Assembly: GCA_027493525.1 (NCBI GenBank)
Contig: JAOSKN010000001.1
Span: 2,108,001-2,172,000 of the forward strand
Source: Planctomycetota bacterium
GTDB lineage: Bacteria > Planctomycetota > SZUA-567 > H5-PLA8
Reading direction: 5' to 3'
DNA length: 64,000 bases
In this document: positions 40,313-49,747 of the stretch, piece after piece
Layout: each line of letters begins with the position of its first letter
Position numbering within the stretch: the first letter of the stretch is position 1
Notes under the pieces: generated by a model
Told to the model about the DNA's origin: nothing
Databases searched by the model: none
What the model saw: only the letters and a program-made list of their open reading frames with translations
Program-made: the position numbers and the translations under genes

Positions 40313-41896
40313 TTACCCCTTCGTGCGCGCCTGGAGCGCCTCGCATACGACGCGCTCCATCAGATCGCGCGGCGCCGGACGCCCCGTGAAGAGTTCGAAC
40401 TGCCGCGCGCCCTGGCCTACGAACATCGCCAGACCTCCGAGGGTCCGGCGTCCCAGGGCCTCCGCCCGCTGCAACAGCTTGGTGCGCAGCGGATTGTACA
40501 CCGTGTCGAAGTGCAAGTCAGCCTTCACGATCTGCGAATCCGTGAGTGGCGACTGGTCCACCTGCGGGTACATCCCGACGGGCGTCGCGTTGACGACCAC
40601 ATCAACTTTGAAATCCGCGCGATCCAGGTCCGAGGTTTGGACGCATGAAGCGCCCACCGCGGCGGCCAGATTCTCGGCCTTTCCGGCCGTGCGGTTATGC
40701 AGGAAAACCTCCGCGCCGCGGGACTTGCAGGCGAAGGCCAAGGCGCGCGCGGCACCCCCTGCGCCGAGCACGAGCACTTTGCGGCCTTTCAAGGTGCCCG
40801 AGCCGCCCATGGCCTCTTCAAGGCTCCCAACCGCCGCATCGGCGTCCGTGTTGCTTCCCGCCCAGGAGCCATCGGGCCTTCGGATGAGCGTATTGGCGGC
40901 GCCGATCTGCGCGGCCAGGGGCTCGACTTCGGCGCAGGCGCCCAGGATGGCTTCCTTGTGCGGAATGGTGACGGATACGCCGGCCAGCCCCAAGCCTTCC
41001 GCGAAGACTCGCAGAAAGGCCGCCGGGTCGCCTTCGACGAGGAAGGGCAGGTACACGGCGTCGAGGCCCGCGCCGGCGAACGCGGCGTTGTGCATGCGCG
41101 GCGAGAGCGAATGCCCGATGGGGTTCCCGATCACGCCCAGCACGCGCGTGTCCGGGCCGAGCGCGCCGAAGCGGTAAAGGGCTTCGAGTTCGCGCCAGGT
41201 CGGCTGGCCGGGCGCGGTGCCGGGCGCGCCTTCGCCGCGGGCGAAGGTGAACGGCGCGGGATTCGGAAAGCGCGGGCCCAGCACGCGCGTCCACAATCCC
41301 GCCTCGCCCATGCCCAGCGCCAGGAGCGGGAGGCGGAATGCGCCGGATGCGTCTCGCATCAAGCGCAGCAGCGGCTCGGTCTCGTGAATGGTCGCGGGCG
41401 TGACGGCGAACTTCACGAGGTCGGGCTCGAACTCCTCCGCGTCCAGGCGCAGGTCGTGGAGCCTCGAGTAGGGCGGCACCGCTTCGAAGTCGTGGCTGCT
41501 GACGATCAGCTTCGTTCCGCCGGTCCCGCGCGCGCGCTTAAGCCCCTCCAGGAGCGCGGGCGAACGCTGGCAGGCGTGGAGTTCAAGATCCACGAAGGCC
41601 GCCCCGAGCCCCGCGGCCTGCTCGAGGTAGCCGCCGCGCTCGGCGTCGCTGACGCGCTCCCGCGCGCCGCCTTCCTCCGGGCTGCGGTAGGTGACCACGA
41701 GCCGTTCGGGGCCGAATTCCCGGGCGGCGCGCTCGAACGCGCCCGCCGTCAGGTCCGCGTACCGGTCGAGGCGCAATTCGATCAGGTAGCCCGCGCCGGG
41801 CCGCTCCCGCAGTTCGCGGAACTCGGGATCCTCGCGCAGCGCGGCGAGGGATTCGTGGTGCGAGGCCACGCAGATGCGGTTGCGGTGCGCGGGCAT
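40313..41896 (-). CDS. aroDE: Fused 3-dehydroquinate dehydratase / shikimate dehydrogenase
   Basis: The 527-residue bifunctional enzyme carries out steps three and four of the shikimate pathway. Residues 5-235 are a type I dehydroquinase with catalytic His135 (VSSHDFE) and Schiff-base Lys162 (DLVKFAVTP). Residues 250-520 are shikimate dehydrogenase with [15 protein letters not shown], catalytic Lys314 (VTIPHKEAI), NTD in GSNTDADAA and the NADP-binding [12 protein letters not shown]. The fusion is known from plants, chlamydiae and planctomycetes, which supports the PVC assignment. The ATG at 41896 is preferred; a TTG at 41917 is possible. It is first of three genes, with the HEAT protein and RNase HII-like genes directly behind. 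Confidence 0.96.
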   Translation of the reverse strand: MPAHRNRICVASHHESLAALREDPEFRELRERPGAGYLIELRLDRYADLTAGAFERAAREFGPERLVVTYRSPEEGGARERVSDAERGGYLEQAAGLGAAFVDLELHACQRSPALLEGLKRARGTGGTKLIVSSHDFEAVPPYSRLHDLRLDAEEFEPDLVKFAVTPATIHETEPLLRLMRDASGAFRLPLLALGMGEAGLWTRVLGPRFPNPAPFTFARGEGAPGTAPGQPTWRELEALYRFGALGPDTRVLGVIGNPIGHSLSPRMHNAAFAGAGLDAVYLPFLVEGDPAAFLRVFAEGLGLAGVSVTIPHKEAILGACAEVEPLAAQIGAANTLIRRPDGSWAGSNTDADAAVGSLEEAMGGSGTLKGRKVLVLGAGGAARALAFACKSRGAEVFLHNRTAGKAENLAAAVGASCVQTSDLDRADFKVDVVVNATPVGMYPQVDQSPLTDSQIVKADLHFDTVYNPLRTKLLQRAEALGRRTLGGLAMFVGQGARQFELFTGRPAPRDLMERVVCEALQARTKG

Positions 41897-42099
41897 GGCG
41901 GCGCATTGTACGGCCAATCGTGTTTTCGGCCGGTTCCGTTTTTCGCGCCGTGAATCTAGAGTTGCGTTCCGCGCGCCCGCGGGGGAAACTCTCCGTTTTG
42001 CCTGCTTGGCGATTCGAGAGGCAACCGGGCGGCGGCGCGAGAGGAACCGATGGACGGTTCCGCGCCGGCGGCGCGGCGGTTCGAAGTGTGAAGGGTCCC

Positions 42100-42318
42100 A
42101 TGGCGAAAGAGGAAACGCTTCAGATTCACGGCACGGTGCAGGAAGCCTTGCCCAATACGCAGTTCAAGGTCAAGCTCGACAACGAAGTCGAGATCCTCGC
42201 CTACTTGAGCGGCAAGATGCGCCGCTTCTACATCCGCGTGCTCCCCGGCGACCGCGTGCTCGTCGAGATGTCGCCCTACGACCTGACCAAGGGCCGCATC
42301 GTCTTCCGCGAGAAGTAA
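42100..42318 (+). CDS. infA: Translation initiation factor IF-1
   Basis: The 72-residue OB-fold protein begins [20 protein letters not shown] and contains [16 protein letters not shown] and the ending [10 protein letters not shown], all typical for IF-1, which binds the ribosomal A site during initiation. Length is normal. The ATG follows AAGGG by 4 bp. It stands alone, divergent from aroDE and away from the usual ribosomal-protein operon, with a 200-bp leader (41897-42099) in which no clear promoter was identified. Confidence 0.97.
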   Translation: MAKEETLQIHGTVQEALPNTQFKVKLDNEVEILAYLSGKMRRFYIRVLPGDRVLVEMSPYDLTKGRIVFREK

Positions 42319-42380
42319 ACTCCCCCTCGTTCGGCTTCCTAGCTCGGCGTCCCGGGACCAAGCGGCCTTGGCCGATGCTT

Positions 42381-42411
42381 AAAAAAACGCGCCCCGGAGG
42401 TCCGGGGCGCG
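42381..42411 (-). terminator. Intrinsic terminator of groEL
   Basis: A perfect 10-bp stem CGCGCCCCGG (42388-42397) with CCGGGGCGCG (42402-42411), loop AGGT, and seven T on the minus strand (A-tract 42381-42387). It ends the groES-groEL operon and may also slow transcription from infA. Confidence 0.95.
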
Positions 42412-42448
42412 CTGGCTTGCTTCGTGGTTACGGCAGATCGGGCGCGGC

Positions 42449-44125
42449 TTAGAAGTCCATCCCGCCCATGCCGCCCATACCACCCATGCCGCCCATACCA
42501 CCCATCCCGCCGCCGCCGGGAGGGCCGCCGGGGCCGCCCTTGTCCTTCTTGGGCACCTCGGAAATGGCCGCGTCGGTGGTCAGGAGCAGGCCGGCCACGG
42601 AGGCCGCGTTCTGCAGCGCGGCCTTGACGACCTTGGCCGCGTCGAAGACGCCATCCTTGACCAAGTCGGTGAACTCCTCGGAGAGCGCGTTGAAGCCGTA
42701 GTTCTCGCTCTTGCTTTCGAGGATCTGGCGCACGACGACCGCGCCTTCGTGCCCGGCGTTCTCGGCGATCTGCCGGCAGGGGGCTTCCAAGGCGCGGATC
42801 AGGATGTCCTTGCCGACGTTCTCGTCGCCCTTGAGCTTGAGGTCCTTGAGGGCTTGCGCGGCGCGCAGGAGCGCCGTGCCGCCGCCGGGCAGGATGCCTT
42901 CCTCGACGGCCGCGCGGGCCGCGTTGAGCGCGTCTTCGACGCGCAGCTTGCGCTCCTTCATTTCGCTCTCGGTGGCCGCGCCGACCTTGACCACCGCGAC
43001 GCCGCCGGCGAGCTTGGCCAGGCGTTCCTGGAGCTTCTCGCGGTCGTAGTCGCTCGTGGTGCTCTCGATCTCCTTCTTGATCTGCGCGATGCGGCCCTGG
43101 ATGTCGCTGCTGGAGCCGGCGCCCTCGATGAGCGTGGTGTTGTCCTTGTCGACTTCCAGCTTCTTGACCCGGCCCAGGTCATCGATCGTGAGCGTCTCGA
43201 GGTTGAGGCCCAGGTCCTCGGTGATGGCCTTGCCGCCGGTAAGGACCGCGATGTCCTGGAGCATGGCCTTGCGGCGGTCGCCGTACCCGGGGGCCTTGAC
43301 CGCGGCGCACTGCAGCGTGCCGCGCAGCTTGTTGACCACCAGCGTGGCCAGCGCCTCGCCTTCGACGTCTTCTGCGATGATCAGCAGCGGCTTGGCGCTC
43401 TGGCTGATCTTCTCGAGCAGCGGGACCAGATCCTTGACGGTGCTGAGCTTCTTTTCGTAAATCAGGACGTAGGCGTTCTCGAGCTCGACCTTCATCTCCG
43501 CCGGATTGGTGACGAAGTGGGGGGAGAGGAAGCCGCGGTCGAAGGCCATGCCCTCGACCAGTTCCAGCTCGGTCTCGATGCCCTTGCCTTCCTCGACGGT
43601 GATGCAGCCGTCCTTGCCGACCTGCTCCATCGCGTCGGCGATCTTGTTGCCGATCTCGGTGTCGTTATTCGCGGCGATGGCGGCGACCTTGGCGATGTCC
43701 GCGCGGCCGTTGACGGGCTTGGAGGCCTTCGTCAGCAGCCCGACGACGTGCTCGACGCCCTTCTCGATGCCGCGCTTGAGCGCCGTGGGGCTGGCGCCGG
43801 CGGCGATGTTCTTGAGGCCCTCGTCGAAGATGGCCTCGGCGAGCATCACGCTGGTCGTGGTGCCGTCGCCGACCTGGTCGTTGGTCTTGCTGCTGACTTC
43901 CTTGACGAGCTGCGCGCCCATGTTGGCGTACTTGTCCTCCAGCTCGATCTCCTTGGCCACGGTCACGCCGTCGTTGGCCACCGTCGGGCTGCCGAAGGAT
44001 TTCTCGATGATCACGCAGCGGCCGCGCGGGCCGAGCGTCACGCGCAGCGCGCGCGCCAGCGTGCGCACGCCGGAGCGGAGCCCCTCGCGCGCGTCCTGAT
44101 CGAAGACCAGCTTCTTCACCGCCAT
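42449..44125 (-). CDS. groL: Chaperonin GroEL (60 kDa)
   Basis: The 558-residue ATP-dependent chaperonin has all the usual marks: [39 protein letters not shown], the ATP-site motif [27 protein letters not shown] and a C-terminal run of GGM repeats ending in DF. It forms the double-ring folding machine with GroES. The gene follows groES after 59 bp and ends at a strong terminator. The CVIIEKSFG variant at the N-terminus (many species have KYG) and the long GGPPGGGG plus GGM tail are the only peculiarities. This is probably the housekeeping copy, as it is linked to groES. Confidence 0.98.
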   Translation of the reverse strand: MAVKKLVFDQDAREGLRSGVRTLARALRVTLGPRGRCVIIEKSFGSPTVANDGVTVAKEIELEDKYANMGAQLVKEVSSKTNDQVGDGTTTSVMLAEAIFDEGLKNIAAGASPTALKRGIEKGVEHVVGLLTKASKPVNGRADIAKVAAIAANNDTEIGNKIADAMEQVGKDGCITVEEGKGIETELELVEGMAFDRGFLSPHFVTNPAEMKVELENAYVLIYEKKLSTVKDLVPLLEKISQSAKPLLIIAEDVEGEALATLVVNKLRGTLQCAAVKAPGYGDRRKAMLQDIAVLTGGKAITEDLGLNLETLTIDDLGRVKKLEVDKDNTTLIEGAGSSSDIQGRIAQIKKEIESTTSDYDREKLQERLAKLAGGVAVVKVGAATESEMKERKLRVEDALNAARAAVEEGILPGGGTALLRAAQALKDLKLKGDENVGKDILIRALEAPCRQIAENAGHEGAVVVRQILESKSENYGFNALSEEFTDLVKDGVFDAAKVVKAALQNAASVAGLLLTTDAAISEVPKKDKGGPGGPPGGGGMGGMGGMGGMGGMGGMDF

Positions 44126-44184
44126 GGTTCGACTCCTTCTCTATCGGGCTCTCGGGTTTCCGCGAATCGGATTCGGGGGTTCGA

Positions 44185-44478
44185 TTACTGCACCACCGCC
44201 AGGATGTCTTCTTCGGCCATCAGCAGATACTCTTCGCCGTCGATCTTCACTTCGGTCCCGGCGTAGCTGGAGAAGAGGATGCGGTCGCCCTTCTTGACCT
44301 GGAAATCGCCGCGCTTGCCGTCGTCCAGGAGCTTGCCCGAACCCAGGGCGACGATCTTGCCCTCCTTGGGCTTCTCCTTGGCCGTGTCCGGAAGCACGAT
44401 CCCGCCGGCCGTCTTCTCTTCGGCCTCCAACCGCTTCACCAGCACCTTGTCGCCCAGAGGCGTGACTTTCGTGGACAT
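44185..44478 (-). CDS. groS: Co-chaperonin GroES
   Basis: The 97-residue GroES starts with [20 protein letters not shown] and has the mobile loop [18 protein letters not shown] and the [17 protein letters not shown] strand. It caps GroEL during folding. Start ATG at 44478 with GAGGGGG upstream. First gene of the groESL operon. No CIRCE element (TTAGCACTC-N9-GAGTGCTAA) was found in the 330 bp upstream, so HrcA control is not indicated. Confidence 0.98.
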   Translation of the reverse strand: MSTKVTPLGDKVLVKRLEAEEKTAGGIVLPDTAKEKPKEGKIVALGSGKLLDDGKRGDFQVKKGDRILFSSYAGTEVKIDGEEYLLMAEEDILAVVQ

Positions 44479-44810
44479 CGCAAAACCCCCTCGCTATTTG
44501 GTTCGTACCCGTCTCATCCGTTGTCGGGCAACCGGAAATAGCAACCCCAAGGCCACACGTGCCTGTCGGCGTAACCTGTTTTTATTAAATGAGTTGTGGA
44601 ATCAGTGCCCGGATCGGTTCCTCGCGATCGGCGGCATAACTGGTCATTCCGACTCGCCATCGTTTGAGGCCAGTCGTCAGAAGGGCCTGCCCATGGCTGC
44701 TGCACCTTGAGTATTCAGCGGAGTCACCTTGCGCGCTCGGTGGCCAAAAATGGTTTTCCTGCGAGAATCCGGCGGCTCTGGCTCAATTTCACCTTTGGGA
44801 GAAACCGCAC
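44479..44810. other. Divergent control region between groES and an esterase gene
   Basis: A 332-bp gap that must hold the groES promoter on the minus strand and perhaps one for the esterase gene. It has a short AT-rich patch at 44578-44592 but no CIRCE, no recognisable heat-shock (-35/-10 sigma32-type) pair and no convincing small gene. Confidence 0.5.
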
Positions 44811-45587
44811 ATGGCCTTCATCCAGGCATCGTTCTTCAGCCGCGTGCTGCTAAAGGAGGTCGGCCTCTACGCGATCGTGCCCGAACAGGGCAAGGGGCCG
44901 TTCCCCGTCTTTTACCTGCTGCATGGCCTCAGCGACGACCACACGATCTGGCACCGGCGCACGCGGATCGAGTGGTTCGTTCGAACGCTGCCGCTGATCG
45001 TGGTGATGCCGGACGGTTTCCGCGGCTTCTACACCGACAACGACGACGGCCCGGCCTACGGGCGTTATCTGGTCGAGGACGTGATCGGGTTCGCGGAGCG
45101 CACCTTTCCCGCGGCCGGCAAACGCAGCGGGCGCTGCATCGGGGGGCTCTCGATGGGCGGCTACGGCTCGATGCGGCTGGCGCTGGCGCACCCGGAACTC
45201 TTCGTCAGCGCGCACAGCCATTCGGGAGCGCTCTTCAACATGGGCCGGCCGTTCCAGGGCGAGCGCAAGGCGTTCCTCGAGAAGGTCTTCGGAAAGCGGC
45301 GCAAGGGCAGCGCGCACGACGTCTTTGCGCTGGCGGCAAGGCACAAGCGAGCCGGGACGCGCCTGCCGAAGCTGAGAATCGACTGCGGCCTGGACGACCA
45401 CCTCATCACGCATAACCGGGAGTTTCACGCGTACCTTGAGAAGCTGGGCGTCGCGCACGAGTACAGCGAGCACCCGGGAGTCCACAATTGGGACTACTGG
45501 GAGGAGCACATCCAGCCCGCGCTGCGCTTCCACGCCAGGGCGCTGGGGATCCATACCGGCGAGGCGGTCAAGCGCCTGGGCGGCTGA
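44811..45587 (+). CDS. Esterase D-family alpha/beta-hydrolase
   Basis: The 258-residue enzyme has the nucleophile Ser in GGLSMGGYGSMRLAL, an Asp in RIDCGLDDHLITH and a His in EHPGVHNWDYW, the order and spacing of the putative-esterase family (Ag85/esterase D-like). FYLLHGLSDDHTIWHRRTRIE and VVMPDGFRGFYTDN are also typical. Substrates may be acetylated sugars or S-formylglutathione-like esters. The ATG at 44811 begins the conserved opening and follows GGGAG by about 8 bp; no signal peptide. It is a single gene between groES (divergent) and rpsJ. Confidence 0.88.
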   Translation: MAFIQASFFSRVLLKEVGLYAIVPEQGKGPFPVFYLLHGLSDDHTIWHRRTRIEWFVRTLPLIVVMPDGFRGFYTDNDDGPAYGRYLVEDVIGFAERTFPAAGKRSGRCIGGLSMGGYGSMRLALAHPELFVSAHSHSGALFNMGRPFQGERKAFLEKVFGKRRKGSAHDVFALAARHKRAGTRLPKLRIDCGLDDHLITHNREFHAYLEKLGVAHEYSEHPGVHNWDYWEEHIQPALRFHARALGIHTGEAVKRLGG

Positions 45588-45602
45588 AGCGCGGTTCTCG
45601 AC

Positions 45603-45631
45603 TTGACCCCGCTTCGGGACGCGGCTTAATG
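45603..45631 (+). promoter_or_regulatory. Sigma70-type promoter of rpsJ
   Basis: TTGACC (45603-45608), a 17-bp spacer and TTAATG (45626-45631) match the housekeeping promoter consensus. It lies 106 bp before the rpsJ start codon and just after the esterase gene, giving a leader of about 100 nt. Confidence 0.55.
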
Positions 45632-45736
45632 GAGCGGCTTATCCGGCAGCCGGCCGATCCGAAGAGCAGGTCTCGCGGCGGCGCGTAGCGGCGGCCGGTT
45701 TCAGAAGGCTCTTTGACTGAAGGGTGTTGCACGGCC

Positions 45737-46045
45737 ATGGCGGAGAAGATTCGCATTCGGATGGAAGCGTACGATCACGAGCTGCTGGACCAGTCCGCGC
45801 AGGTGATCGTCGAGCGCGCCAAGGCCACGGGGGCCAAGGTCCACGGCCCGATCCCCCTGCCCACGCGCGTGGAGAAGTACACGGTGCTGCGCAGCCCGCA
45901 CGTGGACAAGAAGTCCCGCGAGCAGTTCGAGATCCGCACGCACAAGCGGATCATCTACATCCTCGAGCCCACCACCAAGACCGTCGGCGCCCTGGGCAAG
46001 CTGAGCCTGCCCGTCGGCGTGGACATCAAGATCAAAGCCTACTGA
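45737..46045 (+). CDS. rpsJ: Ribosomal protein S10
   Basis: The 102-residue small-subunit protein shows [37 protein letters not shown] and [12 protein letters not shown], all typical of S10, which also serves as NusE in antitermination. The start is placed at MAEKIRIR (45737); the upstream frame has no support. Unlike in most bacteria, no rplC, rplD or other ribosomal genes follow, and no tuf or fusA precedes; a terminator stands 25 bp downstream. The gene is therefore detached from the S10 operon. Confidence 0.97.
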   Translation: MAEKIRIRMEAYDHELLDQSAQVIVERAKATGAKVHGPIPLPTRVEKYTVLRSPHVDKKSREQFEIRTHKRIIYILEPTTKTVGALGKLSLPVGVDIKIKAY

Positions 46046-46069
46046 GCCGGTTTTTCGCGTAACTGAAGC

Positions 46070-46102
46070 CCTCCACTCCGGCGTAATGCGCCGGCGTGGA
46101 GG
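46070..46102. terminator. Terminator behind rpsJ, possibly bidirectional
   Basis: A 14-bp stem with one mismatch (arms 46070-46083 and 46089-46102, loop TAATG) lies 25 bp after rpsJ. It is followed by GCGCTTTT on the plus strand, and on the other side by the end of the convergent secreted-protein gene. Confidence 0.75.
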
Positions 46103-46151
46103 CTTGCGCTTTTAGAACTTGGAACGCGGGCGCCGGTTGGCGGGCGCGCGG

Positions 46152-46613
46152 CTATTCCTGGCGCTCGACCAGGACGATCAGGGGCGCCTTGGGCTCCTTC
46201 AACTGAATGACGGAAGGGCCGCCCTTCAGTTTGAGGCCGCCTTTGCCGATCTCGGCCTCGCCTTCCTTGACCACCACGTTGACCGAGGCGCTGTGTTCGT
46301 CCTTCTCGGCCAAGGTGACATCCAGCGTATACGGGCCGGCCTTGAGGGTCACGGTCTGCCCGACCTTGGCCTTGGCCTGATCCTTGCCGACGAAGGCGTA
46401 CTTGCCGCAGAGGAACCCCTTGAGGATGCGCTTGTACTTGCGGAGTTGCGCATCGACCTCGGGGTCGTCGGTGTTCTTGCCGGGGTCGGAACCCTGCGCG
46501 ACGGTGGCGACGATGCCGACTTCATCGCCTTCCCCGGCCCGCGCGGAGGCGGACGAGAACCCGAGCACGAGCAGAAGCGCGAGAGCAAGCGGGCGGAGAC
46601 GGGCGCGAGTCAT
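46152..46613 (-). CDS. Small secreted protein in the sigma/anti-sigma operon
   Basis: The 153-residue protein has a signal peptide (LRPLALALLLVLGFSSASARA). The mature part has a helical segment DPEVDAQLRKYKRILKGFLCGKYAFVG and a beta-rich C-terminal part (VTLKAGPYTLDVTLAEKD ... APLIVLVERQE). It has no known domain I can name. It is the third gene behind an ECF sigma factor and a membrane-bound anti-sigma factor and is plausibly a target or modulator of that envelope-sensing system. The gap to the anti-sigma gene is 79 bp. Confidence 0.7.
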   Translation of the reverse strand: MTRARLRPLALALLLVLGFSSASARAGEGDEVGIVATVAQGSDPGKNTDDPEVDAQLRKYKRILKGFLCGKYAFVGKDQAKAKVGQTVTLKAGPYTLDVTLAEKDEHSASVNVVVKEGEAEIGKGGLKLKGGPSVIQLKEPKAPLIVLVERQE

Positions 46614-46692
46614 AAGCGTTGCGTAGCTCCAGAGGGCGCCCGGGATACGCCGAAACCGGACCCCTCCAGCCCGCTCTCGGCGCCATGACGAA

Positions 46693-47454
46693 TTACCGCT
46701 GGTGTACGGCGGGCTCCTCTTCTTTCAAGAAGAAACAGAGGACCGGCTCTTCGATGCCGGGGATGTTCTTGACGACCATCTGGTACCGGTCGTCGAGGAC
46801 TTCGGGCATGGGATCGTACTTGACCTGGCGCAGCGGGCCGGGGCCGGGATCCTGCCTGGCGACGGCGGGCCCCTTGCCGGGATCTTCGGGACCGTTCTCG
46901 CGCAGGACGGCCAGGCCGAGCGTAAGGGTCAGGATCACCGCGGCCGCTGCGGCCAGCACCCCGGCGGCCGGCCAGATGGGCAGCACGCGCCGCTCGGGCA
47001 TTCGCACGACCTTGTCGCCGGCGACGGCCGGGAGTTCGCCGGGCGTGAGGTCCGCGGCGATGGGGGCCTCGGAGTCGGCGGGGCGCACGGCGCGTTCGGA
47101 CGCTCCGCGCGTGCGCGAAGAGATGCCGGCCCAGACCTTCGTCCAGCGTTCCTCATCGACCTCCGGCGCGGCCTTAAGCCGGCCGGAGACCTCCGCCCAG
47201 CGCCCGGCTTCCCAGCCGGCCTCGCCGCCGACGGTTCGTTCGCGGACGACCTCCCAGAGCGCGTTTTCGGCGCCGGATTCGAGCTGGGGCACGGGGAGCG
47301 CCGCGGCCTCGCGCGTGAGGCGCTGGAACCGGGCCAGCGCGCGGCGCAGCGCGGGATCGGCGCGCAGGGCGGCTTCGACCTCGGCGGCCGCGCCGGGCTC
47401 CAGTTCGCCATCCGCGTAAGCGGAGAGCCGTTCGAGCATCGCGTCGTCGATCAT
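46693..47454 (-). CDS. Anti-sigma factor, single membrane span
   Basis: The 253 residues open with MIDDAMLERLSAYADGELEP, the helical anti-sigma domain of the RsbW/ChrR-independent ASD type, without the Cys/His zinc triad of ZAS proteins. A transmembrane segment (about 155-182, WPAAGVLAAAAAVILTLTLG) separates it from a periplasmic tail (KYDPMPEVLDDRYQMVVKN). It should hold the sigma factor encoded 61 bp upstream. The ATG at 47454 is preferred over the in-frame start at 47496, whose extra residues look non-coding. The extracellular signal is unknown. Confidence 0.8.
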   Translation of the reverse strand: MIDDAMLERLSAYADGELEPGAAAEVEAALRADPALRRALARFQRLTREAAALPVPQLESGAENALWEVVRERTVGGEAGWEAGRWAEVSGRLKAAPEVDEERWTKVWAGISSRTRGASERAVRPADSEAPIAADLTPGELPAVAGDKVVRMPERRVLPIWPAAGVLAAAAAVILTLTLGLAVLRENGPEDPGKGPAVARQDPGPGPLRQVKYDPMPEVLDDRYQMVVKNIPGIEEPVLCFFLKEEEPAVHQR

Positions 47455-47515
47455 GCGTCCGTCCGTTCCCACCCCTCGGCACGTCCAACGTCCCACGGAG
47501 GCCGTTCTTCAGTCC

Positions 47516-48179
47516 TTACCCTTCGCCTTCCAGGTGCGGCGCCAGCAGCTCCTGCAGCTTCTTCCGCGCGTAAAAGAGGCGCGACATCACGGTCCCGATG
47601 TTGCAGCCGACGGTCTCGGCGATCTCCCGGTACGTCATGCCCTCGGCCGCGTGGAGCAGGAAGACGGTGCGGTGGGATTCGCTGAGCTTCTCCAGGGCCA
47701 GCTCGAGGCTCGCGCCGAACTCGGAGAGTTCCGCGCGCCGCGAGGGGCTCTCGCGTTCGGCGCGTTCGGCCGGATCCGCCGCCACCTTCTCGCGGTCGGT
47801 CTCGTCGCCGCTGCCGAACTGAGCCTCGTCGAATCCCACCTCCACCCCCGGCGGGCGTGCCGCACCCGGTCGATCGCCATGTTTACCGCGATGCGCCGGA
47901 TCCAAGGGAAGAAGCGCGCCTCCCCCGGAGATCGCCCAGCCGTTCGTAGGCCTTCACGAAGGCGTCCTGCACGACATCGAGCGCGGCTTCTTCGTCCCGC
48001 AGCACGCGCCAGGCCGCGCCGAAGACGCGCTGCCGATACTTCTTGAAGAGGGCCTCGAAGGCTTCGGCGTCGCCGTTGAGCACCCGCTCGACCAGCCCGC
48101 CATCCTCGGGATCGAGCGCCGGGCCTTCCGCCGGCGGTTCGTTCCGGGAATTCGACGTGGGAGAAGTTGGATTATTCAT
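47516..48179 (-). CDS. ECF-type RNA polymerase sigma factor (frame broken twice, at C5 runs)
   Basis: Region 2 (DAEAFEALFKKYRQRVFGAA; EEAALDVVQDAFVKAYERLG) and region 4 (LSESHRTVFLLHAAEGMTYRE, IAETVGCNIGTVMSRLFYAR) are both clear but in different frames. Adding one base at the run 47922-47926 and one at 47845-47849 restores a continuous 223-residue protein, with EARFFPWIRRIAVNMAIDRVRHARR bridging (quoted in parts: ARFFPWIRRI, AVNMAIDRV). Two independent single-base losses in G/C runs of one gene point to sequencing error. The ATG at 48179 is preferred. It drives the operon with the anti-sigma gene and probably its own promoter. Confidence 0.8.
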
Positions 48180-48350
48180 GGTTGCTCGGTGCATCTGCCG
48201 GCTTGGTGTACACGCCGTGTCGAGTTTATACGCTCCCCCGATTGGGGCCATGGGCTTTTTCTCCCGTGTCCGACCCTAACGAAGGGCATACATGCGGATC
48301 CTGCCCGCGCCTTGACTTGACCCTGAGCCCCGGGCTCGGAAGCTCACCGC

Positions 48351-48929
48351 ATGGCCAAGTCCCGAAAAAAGACCCGCGTTGCCGCGAAGGCTTCAAAGCG
48401 TGGCCGCGGACCGATTGCGCAGAAGGCCCTGTTCGCGCCTTGGCGTATGCCCTTCATTCTGGCCCCCAAGGATCCGGGCTGCTTCTTCTGCCGCGCCGCG
48501 GCGCTGAAAGCCGGCGACGAGGCGGGATGGAAGGACGCGCTGCTGCTGCACCGCGACCGGCACGCGCTGGCGATCATGAACCGCTACCCGTACATCGGCG
48601 GGCACCTGCTGGTCGCCCCGCTGCGGCATACGTCCGACTTCGCGAACCTGACCCCGCAAGAGCACAAGAGCATGTGGGAACTCGCCCGGCGCTGCGTGGG
48701 CCTCCTCGAAAAGACGATGCGCCCGCAGGGGCACAATTTGGGGATGAACCTGGGCAAGGCCGCCGGCGCGGGCGTCGAAGCCCACCTGCACCTGCATGTC
48801 CTCCCGCGCTGGCTGGGGGATACGAATTTCCTGCCCGTCGTCGACGGGACGCATTCCATTCCCGTGGCGCTGGGCGAGCTGTGGGAGACCTTCAGGCCTG
48901 AATTCAAAAGGGCCAAGCATCAAGCATAA
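48351..48929 (+). CDS. HIT-family nucleotide hydrolase/transferase
   Basis: The 192-residue protein has a basic, Lys/Arg-rich N-terminal tail (about 1-25), a possible zinc-binding Cys pair (Cys44, Cys47 in DPGCFFC), and the histidine triad HLHLHVLP (His145, His147, His149). NRYPYIGGHLLVAPLRH is the typical Ap4A-phosphorylase-like segment. Relatives hydrolyse or phosphorolyse Ap4A or other nucleotide conjugates. It is 170 bp behind the divergent sigma-factor gene and 63 bp before a methyltransferase gene. Confidence 0.92.
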   Translation: MAKSRKKTRVAAKASKRGRGPIAQKALFAPWRMPFILAPKDPGCFFCRAAALKAGDEAGWKDALLLHRDRHALAIMNRYPYIGGHLLVAPLRHTSDFANLTPQEHKSMWELARRCVGLLEKTMRPQGHNLGMNLGKAAGAGVEAHLHLHVLPRWLGDTNFLPVVDGTHSIPVALGELWETFRPEFKRAKHQA

Positions 48930-48992
48930 TCTGCGGTCGCGGGATCGTCCTGCGTATCCGTTTCAACCTGGCCATGCCTGGGCGGACGACTC

Positions 48993-49742
48993 ATGAGCGA
49001 ATCGAACTGGTGGCAGGATTTCTTCCTCGGGCCTTACGACGCCGTGCAGGCGGGCGCGGGCGACCCCGAGAAAGACCGGCGGCAGGCCGCCTTCATCGCC
49101 AAGGCGCTGGAACTGCAAACCGGCGCGCGCGTTCTCGACGTGCCCTGCGGCGGCGGGCGGATCGCGCTGGAACTGGCCGGGGCCGGGCACGCCGTGACGG
49201 GGCTGGATTTCAACCCCAAGGCTCTCGAGCGCGGGAAGCGCGAGGCCGAACGCCGCGGCCTGGCGCTCGAGTGGCTCGCAGGCGATATGCGCAGCCTGCC
49301 CTGGAGCGCGGCCTTCGACGCGGCCTTCTGCTGGTTCGGGAGCTTCGGGTACTTCGAGGACGCCGAGAACGCCGCCTTCGTGCGCGAGGCCGCGAAGGTC
49401 CTGAAGCCTGGCGGCAGGCTCCTGATCGAGGGCCACTGCGTGGAGACGCTCCTGCTCAAGTACCAGCCGCGCGGCTGGAGCGAATGTCCCGGCGGCGGAC
49501 GGATCCTGGAAGACCGGCGCTGGGATCACGAACGCGGCCGGGTCGTCTCCGAGTGGATCTTCGTCCGCGAGGGGCGCGAGGAGCGGCAGACGCTGAGCAT
49601 GCGCATCTATACGTACCGTGAACTGGCCCAACTCTTCCGCGCGGCGGGGCTGGAACCGGTCGCGGCGTACGATACCCAGAGCGGCGCGGCCTTTGGCGCG
49701 GGCTCGGCGCGGCTCTCGCTGGTGGGGCGCAAGGGAGCTTGA
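48993..49742 (+). CDS. Class I SAM-dependent methyltransferase
   Basis: The 249-residue protein contains SAM motif I (VLDVPCGGGRIALELAGAGH), motif II-like GLDFNPKALE, LEWLAGDMRSLPW and FDAAFCWFGSFGYFED, with a C-terminal cap region (MRIYTYRELAQLFRAAGLEP). It resembles small-molecule or general type-11/25 methyltransferases; no substrate can be inferred. Its stop lies 5 bp before the ATG of the lipocalin-like gene and overlaps an alternative TTG start, so the two are coupled. Confidence 0.88.
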   Translation: MSESNWWQDFFLGPYDAVQAGAGDPEKDRRQAAFIAKALELQTGARVLDVPCGGGRIALELAGAGHAVTGLDFNPKALERGKREAERRGLALEWLAGDMRSLPWSAAFDAAFCWFGSFGYFEDAENAAFVREAAKVLKPGGRLLIEGHCVETLLLKYQPRGWSECPGGGRILEDRRWDHERGRVVSEWIFVREGREERQTLSMRIYTYRELAQLFRAAGLEPVAAYDTQSGAAFGAGSARLSLVGRKGA

Positions 49743-49747
49743 GCGGG

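Noticed and set aside
44479..44810. CIRCE element for HrcA control of groESL
   Set aside because: No TTAGCACTC-N9-GAGTGCTAA or close variant is present.
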